Origin: Megaustenia siamemsis
Taxonomy: Eukaryota > Mollusca > Gastropoda > Stylommatophora > Ariophantidae
Length of the DNA: 64,000 bases
Direction of reading: 5' to 3'
NCBI GenBank assembly: GCA_032433765.1
Contig: JAVIAB010000051.1
Coordinates: 77,492,244-77,556,243, forward strand
The translations under genes and the position numbers were made by a program. Below, piece after piece: positions 45,203 to 56,229 of this stretch (position 1 is its first letter; the number at the start of each line of letters is the position of its first letter). Under the pieces are notes generated by a model that had not been told where the DNA came from, searched no databases, and saw only the letters and a list, made by a program, of their open reading frames with translations.

Positions 45203-46538
45203 GTAGGGAGGTCAAAAAGTAATGCACACCAATTTTTTTCTCGGAAACTATTCGGGCAAAATGTGTGAAATTTTCACAGATTGTAGCTGAACATCCCCTT
45301 TACACTACCTATTTTTCAACATAATCTCCGTCCAAGCGTATTGCCTTACGCCAACGCGAAACTAGGTCATGAATGCCTCGTTTGTACCAAGTTTTGTCCT
45401 GCTCGCGTAGCCATTTTTTAACTGCACGGATCACATCCTCATCATTGTCAAAGTGTGTCCCACGCAGGAATTTTTTGAGTGGTCCAAACAGATGGAAATC
45501 TGAGGGAGCCAGATCAGGGCTGTAAGGAGGATGGGGCAGTACAGTCCAACCAAATTTGTTGATTGCTTCCCGTGTTACCAGACTTGTGTGAGGGCGTGCA
45601 TTGTCATGTTGAAGCAACAAATCTGCAGATGGCTTATTAGGCCGAACTCTGTGGAACCGATTTTTGAGTTTTGTCAGTGTATTGATGTAAGCTGTCGAGT
45701 TGATTGTCTCACCTCTTGTCATTACATCAACAAGAATCACACCATCAATGTCCCAGAAGACAGTGATCATCACCTTTCCGGCTGATGGAGATGTTTTGAA
45801 TTTTTTTCTTTTTGGTGACTGCGGATGATGCCATTCCATTGACTGCATTTTTGTTTCACGCTCATAATGATGTGCCCACGTTTCGTCACCGGTAACAATT
45901 TTTGACAAAAACATTTCTCCTTCAACACCGAAACGCACCAACAATTTAGAACAGAATGTTTTCCTTTGAACTCTGTGATCATTTGTTAGGCACCGAGGAA
46001 CCCATCGAGCGCAAATCTTTGAATATCCGAGAGTTTTAAAAATTGCGATTGCACTTCCCTTGCTGACTGTAAGCTGCAATGCCAATTGCTGACTAGTGAT
46101 ACGCCTATCCTTACGAATAATGGCATCAGCCCGGTTTAACATGTCTGTGCTGGTAGCCGAGGCAACACGTCCAGAACGCGGTAAATCATGCAGCTCCACT
46201 CGTACACTTTCTGCAGCTTTAATTCTCTGAACCCAGCGACTAACTGTGCTCCTATCGACTGCAGAACATTTGTACACTGAACACAGTCGTTTATGAATGT
46301 TTGCCACAGTTTCTTTTTCCGCAACCAGAAATTCTATGACAATTCGCTGTTTGTAACGGAGATTGTTGACAAGCTCCATTTTAACGGTTCATAGATTGCG
46401 TAATATTTATCAGAATGCTGTGCAATTTGGTACACATAATTGGAACATGTCATATTCCAAGTGTGCAAAATTTAATATTCCTATCTTTATTATTAGCCGA
46501 GAAAAAATTGGTGTGCATTACTTTTTGACCTCCCCTCA
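45203..46538 (-). mobile_element. Complete mariner transposon, 1.34 kb
   Basis: The inverted repeats are near-perfect: GGGAGGTCAAAAAGTAATGC then ACACCAATTTTTT at the left (about 45206-45238), and the same in complement at the right (about 46503-46535). TA dinucleotides at 45201-45202 and 46539-46540 are the expected target duplication. Length and layout are those of a typical autonomous mariner. Confidence 0.93.
45309..46379 (-). CDS. Mariner transposase, D,D34D, intact
   Basis: A 356-codon frame, the usual mariner size. Residues 1-110 form the paired-type helix-turn-helix DNA-binding domain (RYKQRIVIEFLV, STVSRWVQRIKAAE). A WVPRCL motif stands where mariners usually have WVPHEL. The catalytic residues are Asp165 (TGDETW), Asp259 (LLQHDNARPH) and Asp294 (YSPDLAPSDFHLF), with 34 residues between the last two. 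The frame starts at the ATG (46379) nearest the right inverted repeat and ends shortly before the left one. It catalyses cut-and-paste transposition. No break is visible, so it may still be active. Confidence 0.93.
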   Translation of the reverse strand: MELVNNLRYKQRIVIEFLVAEKETVANIHKRLCSVYKCSAVDRSTVSRWVQRIKAAESVRVELHDLPRSGRVASATSTDMLNRADAIIRKDRRITSQQLALQLTVSKGSAIAIFKTLGYSKICARWVPRCLTNDHRVQRKTFCSKLLVRFGVEGEMFLSKIVTGDETWAHHYERETKMQSMEWHHPQSPKRKKFKTSPSAGKVMITVFWDIDGVILVDVMTRGETINSTAYINTLTKLKNRFHRVRPNKPSADLLLQHDNARPHTSLVTREAINKFGWTVLPHPPYSPDLAPSDFHLFGPLKKFLRGTHFDNDEDVIRAVKKWLREQDKTWYKRGIHDLVSRWRKAIRLDGDYVEK

Positions 46539-46540
46539 TA

Positions 46541-46869
46541 TTTAATGGTTTCCTGAAAAGGAGTCATTATCTTTTTAGCCTTTAATGCGTTTGCATATAT
46601 TATCGTCTGGTGAGACATTATTTATTGGAATAATCATATCGAACTTAACTCACGTAAAACGTGGTGCCAACAGCACCTGGAATGAAAGCAGTCAGGGACT
46701 CATAGCTGACTGTATATATCGATGAAATTAATTTATCAAGACCTTACTCTCATTTCCAATGGGGGTAACAAGGAAATAGACTAACTTTCAGACCTAGCGA
46801 GTGGGGATAACCGAAAAAGACAATACGGCATCCCCAAAACGTTGTGCAGAAATCGGATATCTTAGCCCA
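46541..46869. other. No gene seen
   Basis: Unique spacer between the mariner and the next array. Confidence 0.5.
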
Positions 46870-48065
46870 AAAGGGTTACACAAGGGTCTCCTTATACTGA
46901 GAGTCTCCTTACACAAGAGTCTCCTTATACTGAGAGTCTCCTTACACAAGGGTATCCTTATACTGAGGTCTCCTTACACAAGGGTATCCTTTTACTGAGA
47001 GTCTCCTTACACAAGGGTATCCTTATACTGAGAGTCTCCTTACACAAGGGTCTCCTTGTACTGAGAGTCTCCTTACACAAGGGTCTCCTTACATAAGGGT
47101 CTCCTTATACTGAGAGTCTCCTTACACAAGGGCATCCTTTTACTGAGAGTCTCCTTACACAAGGGTCTCCTTATACTGAGAGTCTCCTGACACAAGGGTA
47201 TCCTTTTACTGATAGTCTCCTTACACAAGGGTCTCCTTTTACTGAGAGTCTCCTTAGTCAAGGGTATCCTTTTACTGAGAGTCTCCTTACACAAGGGTCT
47301 CCTTTTACTGAGAGTCTCCTTACACAAGGGTCTCCTTTTACTGAGAGTCTCCTTACACAAGGGTCTCCTTATACTGAGAGTCTCCTTACTCAAGGGTATC
47401 CTTATACTGAGAGTCTCCTTATACAGAGAGTCTCCTTACACAAGGGTCTCCTTACACAAGGGTCTCCTTATACTGAGAGTCTCCTTACACAAGGGCATCC
47501 TTTTACTGAGTCTCCTTACACAAGGGTCTCCTTATACTGAGAGTCTCCTGACACAAGGGTATCCTTTTACTGAGAGTCTCCTTACACAAGGGTCTCCTTT
47601 TACTGAGAGTCTCCTTAGTGAAGGGTATCCTTTTACTGAGAGTCTCCTCACACAAGGGTCTCCTTTTACTGAGAGTCTCCTTACACAAGGGTCTCCTTAT
47701 ACTGAGAGCCTCCTTACTCAAGGGTATCCTTATACTGAGAGTCTCCTTACACAAGGGTCTCCTTATACTGAGAATCTCCTTACACAAGGGTCTCCTTTTA
47801 CTGAGAGTCTCCTTACTCAAGGGTCTCCTTAAACTGAAAGTCTCCTTTCACAAGAGTCTCCTTTTACTGAGAGTCTCCTTACTCAAGGGTCTCCTTTTAC
47901 TGAGAGTCTCCTTACTCAAGGGTCTCCTTTCACTGAGAGTCTCCTTACACAAGATTCTCCTTATACTGAGAGCCTCCTTATACTGAGAATCTCCTTACAA
48001 AATAGTCTATTTACAGAAGGTTTTCCTTACACTCAGAGTTTCCTTATATTCAGTCTCCTTATACC
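46870..48065. repeat. 33-bp minisatellite, about 36 copies
   Basis: The unit includes CTCCTTACACAAGGGTCTCC then TTATACTGAGAGT. Plus frames read as LLLLRVSLHKG-type repeats and minus frames as KETLSKRRPLC, both with an 11-residue period. Some units are shortened (46950, 47420, 47505). A larger block from 47080 to about 47400 resembles the block 47440-47830, so part of the array is duplicated. Confidence 0.95.
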
Positions 48066-48309
48066 GAGGACAATTCCTTCACCTGGATCACATCTTGTGC
48101 CCATACTTTATTTTGTGATAGGCGTTGGGTACAATTTAGACACTGTTTATTTTTTTAACCATCGAGACTGGTTTTCTCGGCTCCTTCTTTGTCTCATTCC
48201 TTGAATAACCTACACAGGGAAGAATTCAGATAAGTAGATTTTAAACAATATTTATAGTTGCTTGTGTGTACTGTATTTTTTTCCTGAAGATAGCACTTTC
48301 TGATCACAA

Positions 48310-48690
48310 AGACCGCTATTGAGTTATTTTCGGGTCATCATCACTATACTCCGAACGAGTCCATAGATGGTCAGATTCCCTCCTCAGAAAGTCTTGCAGT
48401 GTCCAGAGACTGACGAGTCCAGTTCTATGTTGGTTGATAAGTCTTCTTAAACGTCCATTATGTTTCTCGTTTCTGGCTGTTCCCGTCTTAACTCCCATCT
48501 CGTTCATCCGAAGGAGTGACGTGGACTCATGGTTGTCGAAGTGCTGTTCCCTTCCACATCTCGGAGGGCACCGATGAAGTCGGTGATCCATTGCTGACCG
48601 TCATCAACGACAGCGCAGCTAGCTAACCTGTCCGCTCTTTCATTTACCCGTATTCCCGCATGCCTAGAGACGTAGATAACGTCTTGTTTT
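48310..48690 (-). pseudogene. LINE-F 3' fragment (RNase H tail)
   Basis: On the minus strand, SRHAGIRVNERADRLASCAV (frameshifted), then GALRDVGREQHFDNHESTSL, RMNEMGVKTGTARNEKHNGR, RRLINQHRTGLVS and SDDDPKIT. This matches the LINE-F copy at 7830-8180, and here RTGLVS replaces the stop found there. Confidence 0.82.
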
Positions 48691-49130
48691 CTTTTAATTT
48701 ATAACCATACTTCCTATCATATAGAACGTGTTACACTATCTAACATTGGGATACTATCTAAGATTCGTGGAAACAATAACTCTGTCAGATGCAGATTATG
48801 TATCATAAAGTCCACAACTAATTCTTCCAGCATGATTTTGTTTCGTCTCAAATCTTCATGTATTTGTTGTCATTTTGTTGCCCTGATTACAACAGAGGGT
48901 CCGCTTAAAAGATAGAACTCGGATGTTTGTTTCCAAACACCTACGCTTGCGATGTTGTAAATGATGAAGAGATGTTTTAGTTTCCTTGTGATTGTCTACT
49001 GGAGAGATACAGGAGTTGATGAGGAGTCAAGCCGGACAATCAAGAAATACAGGGTCAAGATTGTATGTACTTGAAAAGAAAGAGGATTATTATTATTATA
49101 TATATATATAACAGAAGTCATCAATATGTG
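48691..49130. other. No gene seen; short (TA)n near 49097
   Basis: Unique AT-rich DNA. Confidence 0.5.
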
Positions 49131-49250
49131 TACTTTTTGCCTTCTTCTTTATTTCCTCATTTGCCTTTCACCGACGAGGGGGGGGGTATAATTTGCGGTC
49201 TTTTGCTCTTCTGTTTGCCTGTGCTGCTGTTATGTTTCCTAGTGTTTCTA

Positions 49251-52200
49251 TCTATCTATCTTTCGTTCGCCTGAAGTATTGTCTATATCTGCAATGTCGT
49301 TTCCTGTATAAATTTTACTGTCTTTTGTAATTCTTGCAGTGGCCCATATAGTTTTGTCTGTAGTGTTGTATCTATGGGCCAATGGATTTTCCTCAGTCTA
49401 CTATATTCAGTGCAGTCTTGAAGTATGTGTTCAGCAGTCTGGGGTGCCTGTCCACATGTACAAGTAGTTGATGTGCCGATCTTGAATTTTGTATACATGT
49501 GACTATGGAGTCGATTGTGTCCTGTTCTTAGGCGTATAATGATAACTTGTTCATATCTATTCATATTATGAAAGGCATCCTGATTTGGGGCTTGTGGTCC
49601 TCTGATTGATTTGATTATCTGTTTCTTATGATGGTATGTAACTGGTGTATCTAGTTGTGTGCCTGTTGAACCTTCCTTTGCCAACTGATCTGCTTTCTCA
49701 TTTCCTGGTATTCCACAGTGAGACGGGATCCACTGCAGGGCAACCCTGTGGTGCTTGCAGAGTTCAGTCAATAAGGTCTGTAGATGTGGTAATTTTCTGG
49801 ATTGTAGTGCCTGGAGTACTGATCTTGCATCTGTCAAAAACACTACAGGCTGTGGGCTAAGATTACTGTTCAGCAGTTTTTCTATTGCCAACTTTATTGC
49901 TTGTATTTCCGCATCATAATTGTGACAATATTTCCCTGTTGCTATTTTATTCATATCCCTAGTGTTATTTGGGTACTCTATATATGCACCTGCTCCCCCA
50001 TTCTTTACTGCATTCTGTGCTGATCCATCTGTGTACACACGAATCCATAGGTCTTGTGGGTATTCTTCATCCAGGAAACTGAGAGCTATTGTTTTTCGCT
50101 GTAGACTATTTTGTTCCTCTTTGTCAACTATTCCTTTCACTTCTGTCCGTATTTGAACTGATAATCCTGATTCATCTGTCCAGGGAGTCTGTTCTGGTAT
50201 GGGCAGAAGGGGTTTAACAACTCTTGGCATGTCTGGTGTTTGTCTACTAATACGCTTGGCTTGGTGGATAAAGCTGCTTCTCTTAAGTCGTCCCAATGCA
50301 AGATTTTGGAATCTGTCCTTCATTGGATGTCTCGGCATGCATACACATTTTTCTGCCTGTATCAGCACCTTTGTGTCTCTCCGTTCTCTCAGTGCTGGTA
50401 TCCTCCACAATTTCTCCATCTCCAATATTGGTGTTGATTTCATTGCTCCTGTGATGACCCTAAGTGCCTGGTTTTGTACTTTATCCAGTTCTTGCAATGT
50501 GGTGTTTGATGCTGAGCACCATGCGGATGATCCATATTCTAAATGTGGGCGTATACACTGTTGGTAAACTTTACTGAGTATTTTCCCACTCGCACCCCAT
50601 GTGGTTCCACACAACTTTCTTAGAATAGCCAATTTCCTCCTTGCTTTTTGGGTTGCCTTATCTATCTGCTGTTTCCAAGATAGTTTGTTATCAAATGTAA
50701 CTCCGAGATATGTAGCTTGTATGTCTTCTTTCACAGGCTCATTGTTTATGTAGATGGCTTCTGCTTTTTGTTTTGGGGAGAGTGTGAAAAGTGTAGTACT
50801 GCATTTGTCTGTATTGATGCTGATACACCATCTATTTGTCCATGAATTCAGTGCATTCATAGCTCTTTGTAGCAATTTGGAGGCCACTGTTGCATACTCC
50901 TCTGTGCACCACATTACCAAGTCATCTGCATACATTGCCACTTTGATGCCATGTGGTAGTTCAGTAACTAGGTCATTGATGTAGATCAGAAAAAGTGTTG
51001 GAGATAGTACCCCTCCTTGTGGAACGCCCTGGCGCAATAAGACCTTCTTACTCTTAAGACCATCCAGTTGCACTCTGGCTCTCCTGTTATGCAGATATGC
51101 TTTGACCCATTTGTACATCCTGCCATTTACTCCATAATTTCTCAGTTTCTTCAAAAGCCCTTCCTTCCATACCTTATCAAATGCTTTCTTTAGGTCTATC
51201 CATGCTGCTAGTACCAGTTTCTTTTCTTGAAACGCATCTTCAATTTCCTGGGAAAGATAGGTTGCTTGATCTTCGGTAGAGTAACACTGTCTAAAGCCTG
51301 CTTGTTGTGGGACAAGGAGATTTTCACTTTCCAGGTACCACTGCAGTCTGAGATTGATTATACGTTCCATTGTTTTACACAAACAGCTTGTAAGGCTGAT
51401 TGGTCTATAGCTGGATGTCATTGAACCATCTTTTCCTGGCTTTAGTAATGGTATCATAATTGCTTCTCTCCATGCCTGTGGCACTCTACCTGTGATCCAG
51501 CAAATGTTGTAGATCTGCAGTAGTTTTGCTTTAGCTGCAGTTCCCAAGTTCTTAATCATTTCATTGGACACTCCATCATTGCCTGGTGACTTTTTCATTT
51601 TTAATTTGGATATTGCCAGCTCTAGCTCTCTTTGTGTAATGGGTGTTTCCATTACTTCATGTGTGGTCTCTTCTTGTCTTGCATTTTGTTGTTTTAAACG
51701 GATCTCTTGTCGTTTTTCTAGGCTAATTTCAATATTATTGTCATTTGCAAAGGAGTCTGCAAAGTAATTTGCTGCTTGTTTACCTGTTAGAATGTTTCCA
51801 TCCTTCTTCAGTGTAATTTTGGTGTTCCTTTCTGTACCCTCATCATTCAGCTGTTTTACAAGCTTCCACACTTTTCTTGTGTCTCGTTCAAGATTCAAGG
51901 ACTCTGTTTTCTCTTTCCAGCTTCTCCGTCTGGCTTGTAGTTTAGCCCGTTGAAATTTGGCTTTAGCATGCTGGTAGTTGTTGTGGTGTTCTTGGCAAGG
52001 GTTATTTTCTGCTTGCTTTCGAGATGTTTCCATGTCATTGTGCAGTTCTTCTAGTTCACTACTCCAGTATGGTTTGTAGTGTTTCCGTGCCCCTCTAGGT
52101 ATTGTTTCACTGGCAGCTTGTATTATTAGTCTACTGAATTCATCAACTATTTTGTTGATGTCTCTATCTGTATTTATATCTTTAGTCAGTACACTGGTGT

Positions 52201-53303
52201 AGTGTTGATACATTTTCCAGTCTGCCTTTTTGTAATTCCATCTGGAGAGAGTGCTGCTCTCCCTGATGGCCTCATTTTGCACCACTAAAAAGACTGGTCG
52301 GTGGTCGCTGCCTCCAAGTTGTTTCCCAACAATTCGTGTGATATTCCAATCCAGGTCTGGTGAATGGAAAGCAAGGTCTGGTGTAGATGTGGTATGCCAT
52401 GATCTGGAGTAGAATGTTGGTGGATCTGTTGCCTGGTTTAATAGTATAAGCCCATTGTCATCCTGCCAATTTTCAAGCTCTTCACCTGTCTTGTCCATAT
52501 GTTCATAGCCCCAGCTCTGTGAGTGGCTGTTAAAGTCTCCACATACAATTATTCTTTCTTTTAATGTAATTGTGTCTAGTGCTAGTGGGCGGTCACTCGG
52601 ACAGTAATAGTTAAGTAGATGGAAGTCTGTATTTCCTGTCCTGAGGTGCAGTATTTGATATTCCGCCCCATCCATATACACTTCAATCTGACATGCATTA
52701 ATGTTGTTCCTTACAAGAGTCAGTATTCCACCCTTTTGTCTATTTATTCTGTCAGATCGGTAGCACTGGTATCCCCTAATCTTCAAGGCTATGTCGTTGT
52801 TTAGATGGGTTTCCTGCAAACAGCATATGCTTATTTGTTCTTCATGCAGGATATTTTCTAATTCTATCTTTTTACTGTACCCATCTCTTTTGCTGTTGAT
52901 GCCTTCAGCATTCCAGTGCATTATTTTTAGTGGTCTTATTTTGGATTGGCCAGTAGCTCTATTCTCTCGCCCCCTGACTCCACAGAGCGGTTGAGAAGGA
53001 CATCCAGTAATAGAGGTTGGGCCCTTTCGAGGCTTAGGGCCCGGCGCTGCACCTGCCTGAGTGCCCATCACAGGGCGAGTGCCATATCGATTTGCGGTTA
53101 TAGACATACTTCCATATGCGTTGAGTGCGTGGCATCCTGATTGTTGTGCGCCTTTTGGCTGGTTGCCTCCGACTTCAGCACTTGAACTTGCTAGGGCAGA
53201 CTGTGGTCTTGCTCGGTTGTAGGAAGGCCTGGCCAGTCTTAGTTTTCAGTCCCTGGTGACTGTTAAGCCCCATCCCCACGACAAGGAGCTGGCCTTGATG
53301 AAG
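49251..53303 (-). mobile_element. LINE-E: I/Nimb-like non-LTR retrotransposon, 4.05 kb, apparently complete ORF2
   Basis: It is inserted in the older LINE-D with a perfect 13-bp TSD (CCTAGTGTTTCTA) at 49238-49250 and 53304-53316. On the minus strand the element ends in a short (GATA)n tail at 49251-49262. The leader of about 196 bases (53108-53303) has no ORF1. In the ORF2 frame, roughly 50-55 codons upstream of the first Met are also free of stops, so translation might start without that Met or the 5' end may be missing. Confidence 0.92.
49283..53107 (-). CDS. LINE-E ORF2: endonuclease, reverse transcriptase, RNase H, zinc knuckle; intact
   Basis: A 1274-codon uninterrupted frame. Domains in order: an exonuclease/endonuclease/phosphatase-type endonuclease (HWNAEGI about residue 65; QETHL 98-102; CGDFNSHSQSWGY about 187; GGSDHRPV about 267). 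Reverse transcriptase follows (KSPGNDGVSNEMI; YRPISLTSCLCKTMERI; WIDLKKAFDKVW; RQGVPQGGVLSPTLF; YADD at 726-729). RNase H has YTDGSA about 1025, YDAEIQAIKLA, FLTDARSVLQAL and WIPSHCGIPGNEKADQLA. A C-terminal CTCGQAPQTAEHILQDC knuckle follows. It nicks target DNA and copies its RNA there. RNase H plus this tail points to the I superfamily; the Nimb clade, known from snails, is my best guess. All catalytic motifs are present, so it may be active. Confidence 0.93.
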   Translation of the reverse strand: MSITANRYGTRPVMGTQAGAAPGPKPRKGPTSITGCPSQPLCGVRGRENRATGQSKIRPLKIMHWNAEGINSKRDGYSKKIELENILHEEQISICCLQETHLNNDIALKIRGYQCYRSDRINRQKGGILTLVRNNINACQIEVYMDGAEYQILHLRTGNTDFHLLNYYCPSDRPLALDTITLKERIIVCGDFNSHSQSWGYEHMDKTGEELENWQDDNGLILLNQATDPPTFYSRSWHTTSTPDLAFHSPDLDWNITRIVGKQLGGSDHRPVFLVVQNEAIRESSTLSRWNYKKADWKMYQHYTSVLTKDINTDRDINKIVDEFSRLIIQAASETIPRGARKHYKPYWSSELEELHNDMETSRKQAENNPCQEHHNNYQHAKAKFQRAKLQARRRSWKEKTESLNLERDTRKVWKLVKQLNDEGTERNTKITLKKDGNILTGKQAANYFADSFANDNNIEISLEKRQEIRLKQQNARQEETTHEVMETPITQRELELAISKLKMKKSPGNDGVSNEMIKNLGTAAKAKLLQIYNICWITGRVPQAWREAIMIPLLKPGKDGSMTSSYRPISLTSCLCKTMERIINLRLQWYLESENLLVPQQAGFRQCYSTEDQATYLSQEIEDAFQEKKLVLAAWIDLKKAFDKVWKEGLLKKLRNYGVNGRMYKWVKAYLHNRRARVQLDGLKSKKVLLRQGVPQGGVLSPTLFLIYINDLVTELPHGIKVAMYADDLVMWCTEEYATVASKLLQRAMNALNSWTNRWCISINTDKCSTTLFTLSPKQKAEAIYINNEPVKEDIQATYLGVTFDNKLSWKQQIDKATQKARRKLAILRKLCGTTWGASGKILSKVYQQCIRPHLEYGSSAWCSASNTTLQELDKVQNQALRVITGAMKSTPILEMEKLWRIPALRERRDTKVLIQAEKCVCMPRHPMKDRFQNLALGRLKRSSFIHQAKRISRQTPDMPRVVKPLLPIPEQTPWTDESGLSVQIRTEVKGIVDKEEQNSLQRKTIALSFLDEEYPQDLWIRVYTDGSAQNAVKNGGAGAYIEYPNNTRDMNKIATGKYCHNYDAEIQAIKLAIEKLLNSNLSPQPVVFLTDARSVLQALQSRKLPHLQTLLTELCKHHRVALQWIPSHCGIPGNEKADQLAKEGSTGTQLDTPVTYHHKKQIIKSIRGPQAPNQDAFHNMNRYEQVIIIRLRTGHNRLHSHMYTKFKIGTSTTCTCGQAPQTAEHILQDCTEYSRLRKIHWPIDTTLQTKLYGPLQELQKTVKFIQETTLQI

Positions 53304-54090
53304 CCTAGTGTTTCTAATATTGCATCAATTAATATTTTTCGAAGGGCCTTTATGTTTGGTGTTCTCGCAAAGTTTATTAAAGGCTCGTTGTGTTTTATTC
53401 TGATCTTTCTACCTTATCACGTGGCGAAACCATTTTATCTACTGTTTCTTTATATATTCTATGGCGGGGTTTATTCCTAACTTTTTTCTCAATTCTTCAT
53501 TTCTGATCTTATCTTTTAGGCTGTTTCCTTTCATTCTTTTAACACATTTCATCTCAGTAGTGGTTACATTTCTTATTGTTCTTGCATCTAGAACCCAGGA
53601 CTGGCATTGGTGGCAACATTTTGGGATGAAGGTTGTATTGTAGAGTGCACGTTTTGCCTCTAGATTTAATTCCTTGTTGGATAATAGTGATGATAGTTGT
53701 CCGATGATTTGACAAGCTTTGTTGCATCTTGAATCTATTTCTCTTGTTCGTGAATTATCGTTTGTCACTAGACTTCCAGGTATTTAAATGCCTCTACTTG
53801 TTTTAGTTGTCTGCCGTCTATAGATGTGTTGATGTTCTATCACTCTTTTGAGATATTCATGACTTCTGTTTTGTTGATGTTGATTTTCATGCTGTATTTT
53901 GGGCCTGTGCTGTTGAGAATATTTAAGCCTTGTAGTTCTTTTATTTTTCCATGTATTAGTGCCTGATTGTCTGAAAATATAAGCTCGTTGATCTCATCTG
54001 TCTTCGATGGGTTGGCTAACTTGCATATATAAGTCCATGAATGTTATAAACAGTATGGAGGATAGTACTCGTCTCTGTTTTCTAACAAAA

Positions 54091-54639
54091 TGATCATGAT
54101 CTGACAGTGTAACAATGATAACTCTATAAACAATATATTATTAAATATTGAATGGTAAAACAAAAGATGAGGAACACCCCCTAATAAACAAAAATTAAGA
54201 GACACAAGACATTTCTGAGTTAATTTTCAATTAATAAAAAAAATTACTCGGAAAAGATCATAGATAATCGTTAACCGTGAAATATAATTATAAGAAGTGG
54301 CATAATAAAGTAGCAAAAAATGAAGTGGCACTTAGAAGAAAACTTACGCAATAACAAAGGTGAAACACCTCGACATAAAGTTGTCATGATCAATCTTAGA
54401 CCTGTCGTTCCTTTATTCACAAGATCAGCAATGAGAGAAGCTGCTCGACAAATCAGAGCAGGACAGTTACTAACATAATATCAAAAAATGTTTTCAGCCA
54501 TTTGTGAGAACATTATTCTTCTTTTCTCTTTCTCACTGATACCGAAAAGGTGTCGTAGTTTATATCATTTGTCGTTCTTGAGCTGCTCGAACTGTCTGAA
54601 TTAGTGATTTTCATTTGTTGTTTGTTACATGTCTCTGTC
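54091..54639. other. No gene seen
   Basis: AT-rich unique sequence after the LINE-D relic. Confidence 0.5.
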
Positions 54640-54860
54640 ACTGCATCTATCCATCTTCTTTTAGGTCTTCCTCTTAGTCTTTTTCCATGCATTCTCGAAA
54701 ATTACGCCCTTGATGGTGATTGGTAAGGATTCATTCTGACCAGGTGGCCCAACCATTTAAGTTGTTATTCTATATATTCTTGGCAGGGTTTTATTCCTAC
54801 CATTTTTTATGGTTTCATTTGGTATTCTATCATGTGTGAGAGCGTTAAAGGTTATATATA
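54640..54860 (-). pseudogene. LINE C-terminal relic
   Basis: In plus orientation the words CATCTATCCATCTTCTTTTA, GGTCTTCCTCTTAGTC, GACCAGGTGGCCCAACCATT and ATATATTCTTGGCAGGGTTT correspond to the GRPRKRWIDG, HV, RQ and IEYIRKQ region of LINE-D-like proteins. Confidence 0.62.
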
Positions 54861-55309
54861 AGATATTAGCTTTTTAGTAAACAAGAAAAGAAATCTTCTC
54901 TCCAATATAGTTGCAAAGGTTCATTATAAATATCGAATACATGACAGTGGGACATACTGAACATGGCTTAGTAAGTGTACATTTGAACAAGATATGAATG
55001 AGAACAGGACAAAATGCAAACTTTTTATAGCTGCAAAATAATTTCATTATAATCTAAAAAATGACAATAAAAGCTTTAGCTTGAGAGATTGCTCGCTAAT
55101 TTAATTATACTCTAAATTCGGGCATGAAAGATCATAACTCAAATGATTGCACAATAATTTGATTATAGCCAAATGAGCGAGGGAAATAATGCTGCTTCTG
55201 GAGTTTCCAATAATTTGATTATAATTCAAATAGTGTAGAACTTAATGTAGATTAAATTAGCTCACAATCGTTTGATTACGATATAAGTGAGTGCATAATA
55301 CATACACAA
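54861..55309. repeat. Decayed repeat with ATAATTTGATTATAATCTAAA words
   Basis: From about 55030 to 55300, words like AATAATTTGATTATA(A/G) and CTCTAAAT recur every 50-70 bases. They are related to the array at 55725-56165, suggesting one old array. Confidence 0.5.
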
Positions 55310-55690
55310 TTTAAACGGATGAAGAAAACACTAGAAATTATATGAGTGCAGAAAACAATAGAAAGTATTTGAGTGCAGAAAACACTAGAAAGTGAGTGCA
55401 GAAATCACTAGAAAGTGAGTGCAGAAAACTCTATAAAGTGAGTGCAGAAAACACTATAAATTATATGAGTGCAGAAACACTAGAAATTGTATGAGTGCAG
55501 AAAACACTAGAAAGTATTTGAGTGCAGAAAACACAAAAGTATATGAGTGCAGAAAACACAAAAGTATATGAGTGCAGAAAACACTTGAAAAAATTATATG
55601 AGTGCAGAAAACACTAGAAATTATATGAGTGCAGAAAACACTACAAATTATATGAGTGCAGAAAACATTACAGTTTAAATGAGTGTAGAA
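55310..55690. repeat. 27-bp minisatellite, about 14 copies
   Basis: The unit includes GAGTGCAGAAAACACTAGAA then ATTATAT. Unit length varies because of deletions in the AT part. Confidence 0.88.
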
Positions 55691-55724
55691 TAGATAAAAT
55701 TAATATAAAAAACTGAACGTATCA

Positions 55725-56165
55725 TAAGCTTGCTGTGCAAAAGTTTCTGTAGTCTAAATTAATGTAGAAAATAACGAAATTTATTGCATAATAGTTTTGA
55801 TTGTACTCTAAATAAATGTACACCAGTAATTTGCCTAGGTGACTGTAAAAAATGAAACTTAATCTAAATGTGTGCACAATAATTTGAAGATAATCTAAAA
55901 TCAGTGTGCAATAATTTGAAGATAATTTAAATGGGTGCACAATAATTTGAAGATAATCTAAAATCAGTGCGCAATAATTTGAAGATAATTTAAATGGGTG
56001 CACAATAATTTGAAGATAATCTAAAATCAGTGCGCAATAATTTGAATATAGTTTAAATGTGTGCACAATACTTTGAAAATTATCTAAGTGAATAGGCAAT
56101 AATTTAAAAATAATCTAAAATGAGTGTACGCTATTTTGAAAATAATCTAAACGAATGAGTATTAA
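55725..56165. repeat. Array of about 32 bp, with a 63-bp dimer
   Basis: Two alternating halves, GTGCACAATAATTTGAAGAT with AATCTAAAATCA, and GTGCGCAATAATTTGAAGAT with AATTTAAATGG, make a 63-bp dimer in the middle. The minus strand reads as a 21-residue repeat. The edges are decayed. Confidence 0.85.
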
Positions 56166-56229
56166 CAATAACATTTTAAAAAAAAACTGGTCTTTTAGAT
56201 ATAAAAATAAATTTTTGTGAGAATGAAAA

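Larger units (their letters stand above)
49131..54090 (-). pseudogene. Older LINE-D copy, split by LINE-E
   Basis: The 3' end (49131-49250: TAATTTGCGGTCTTTTGCTC, GCTGCTGTTATGTTTCCTAG) and the coding part (53304-54090) are adjacent in the intact LINE-D at 41.7 kb but here lie 4 kb apart. The coding part has a 109-codon frame (53768-53439) with MTNDNSRTREIDSRCNKACQ, KRALYNTTFIPKCCHQCQSW and MKGNSLKDKIRNEELRKKLG. The upstream RT is frameshifted. Confidence 0.86.
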
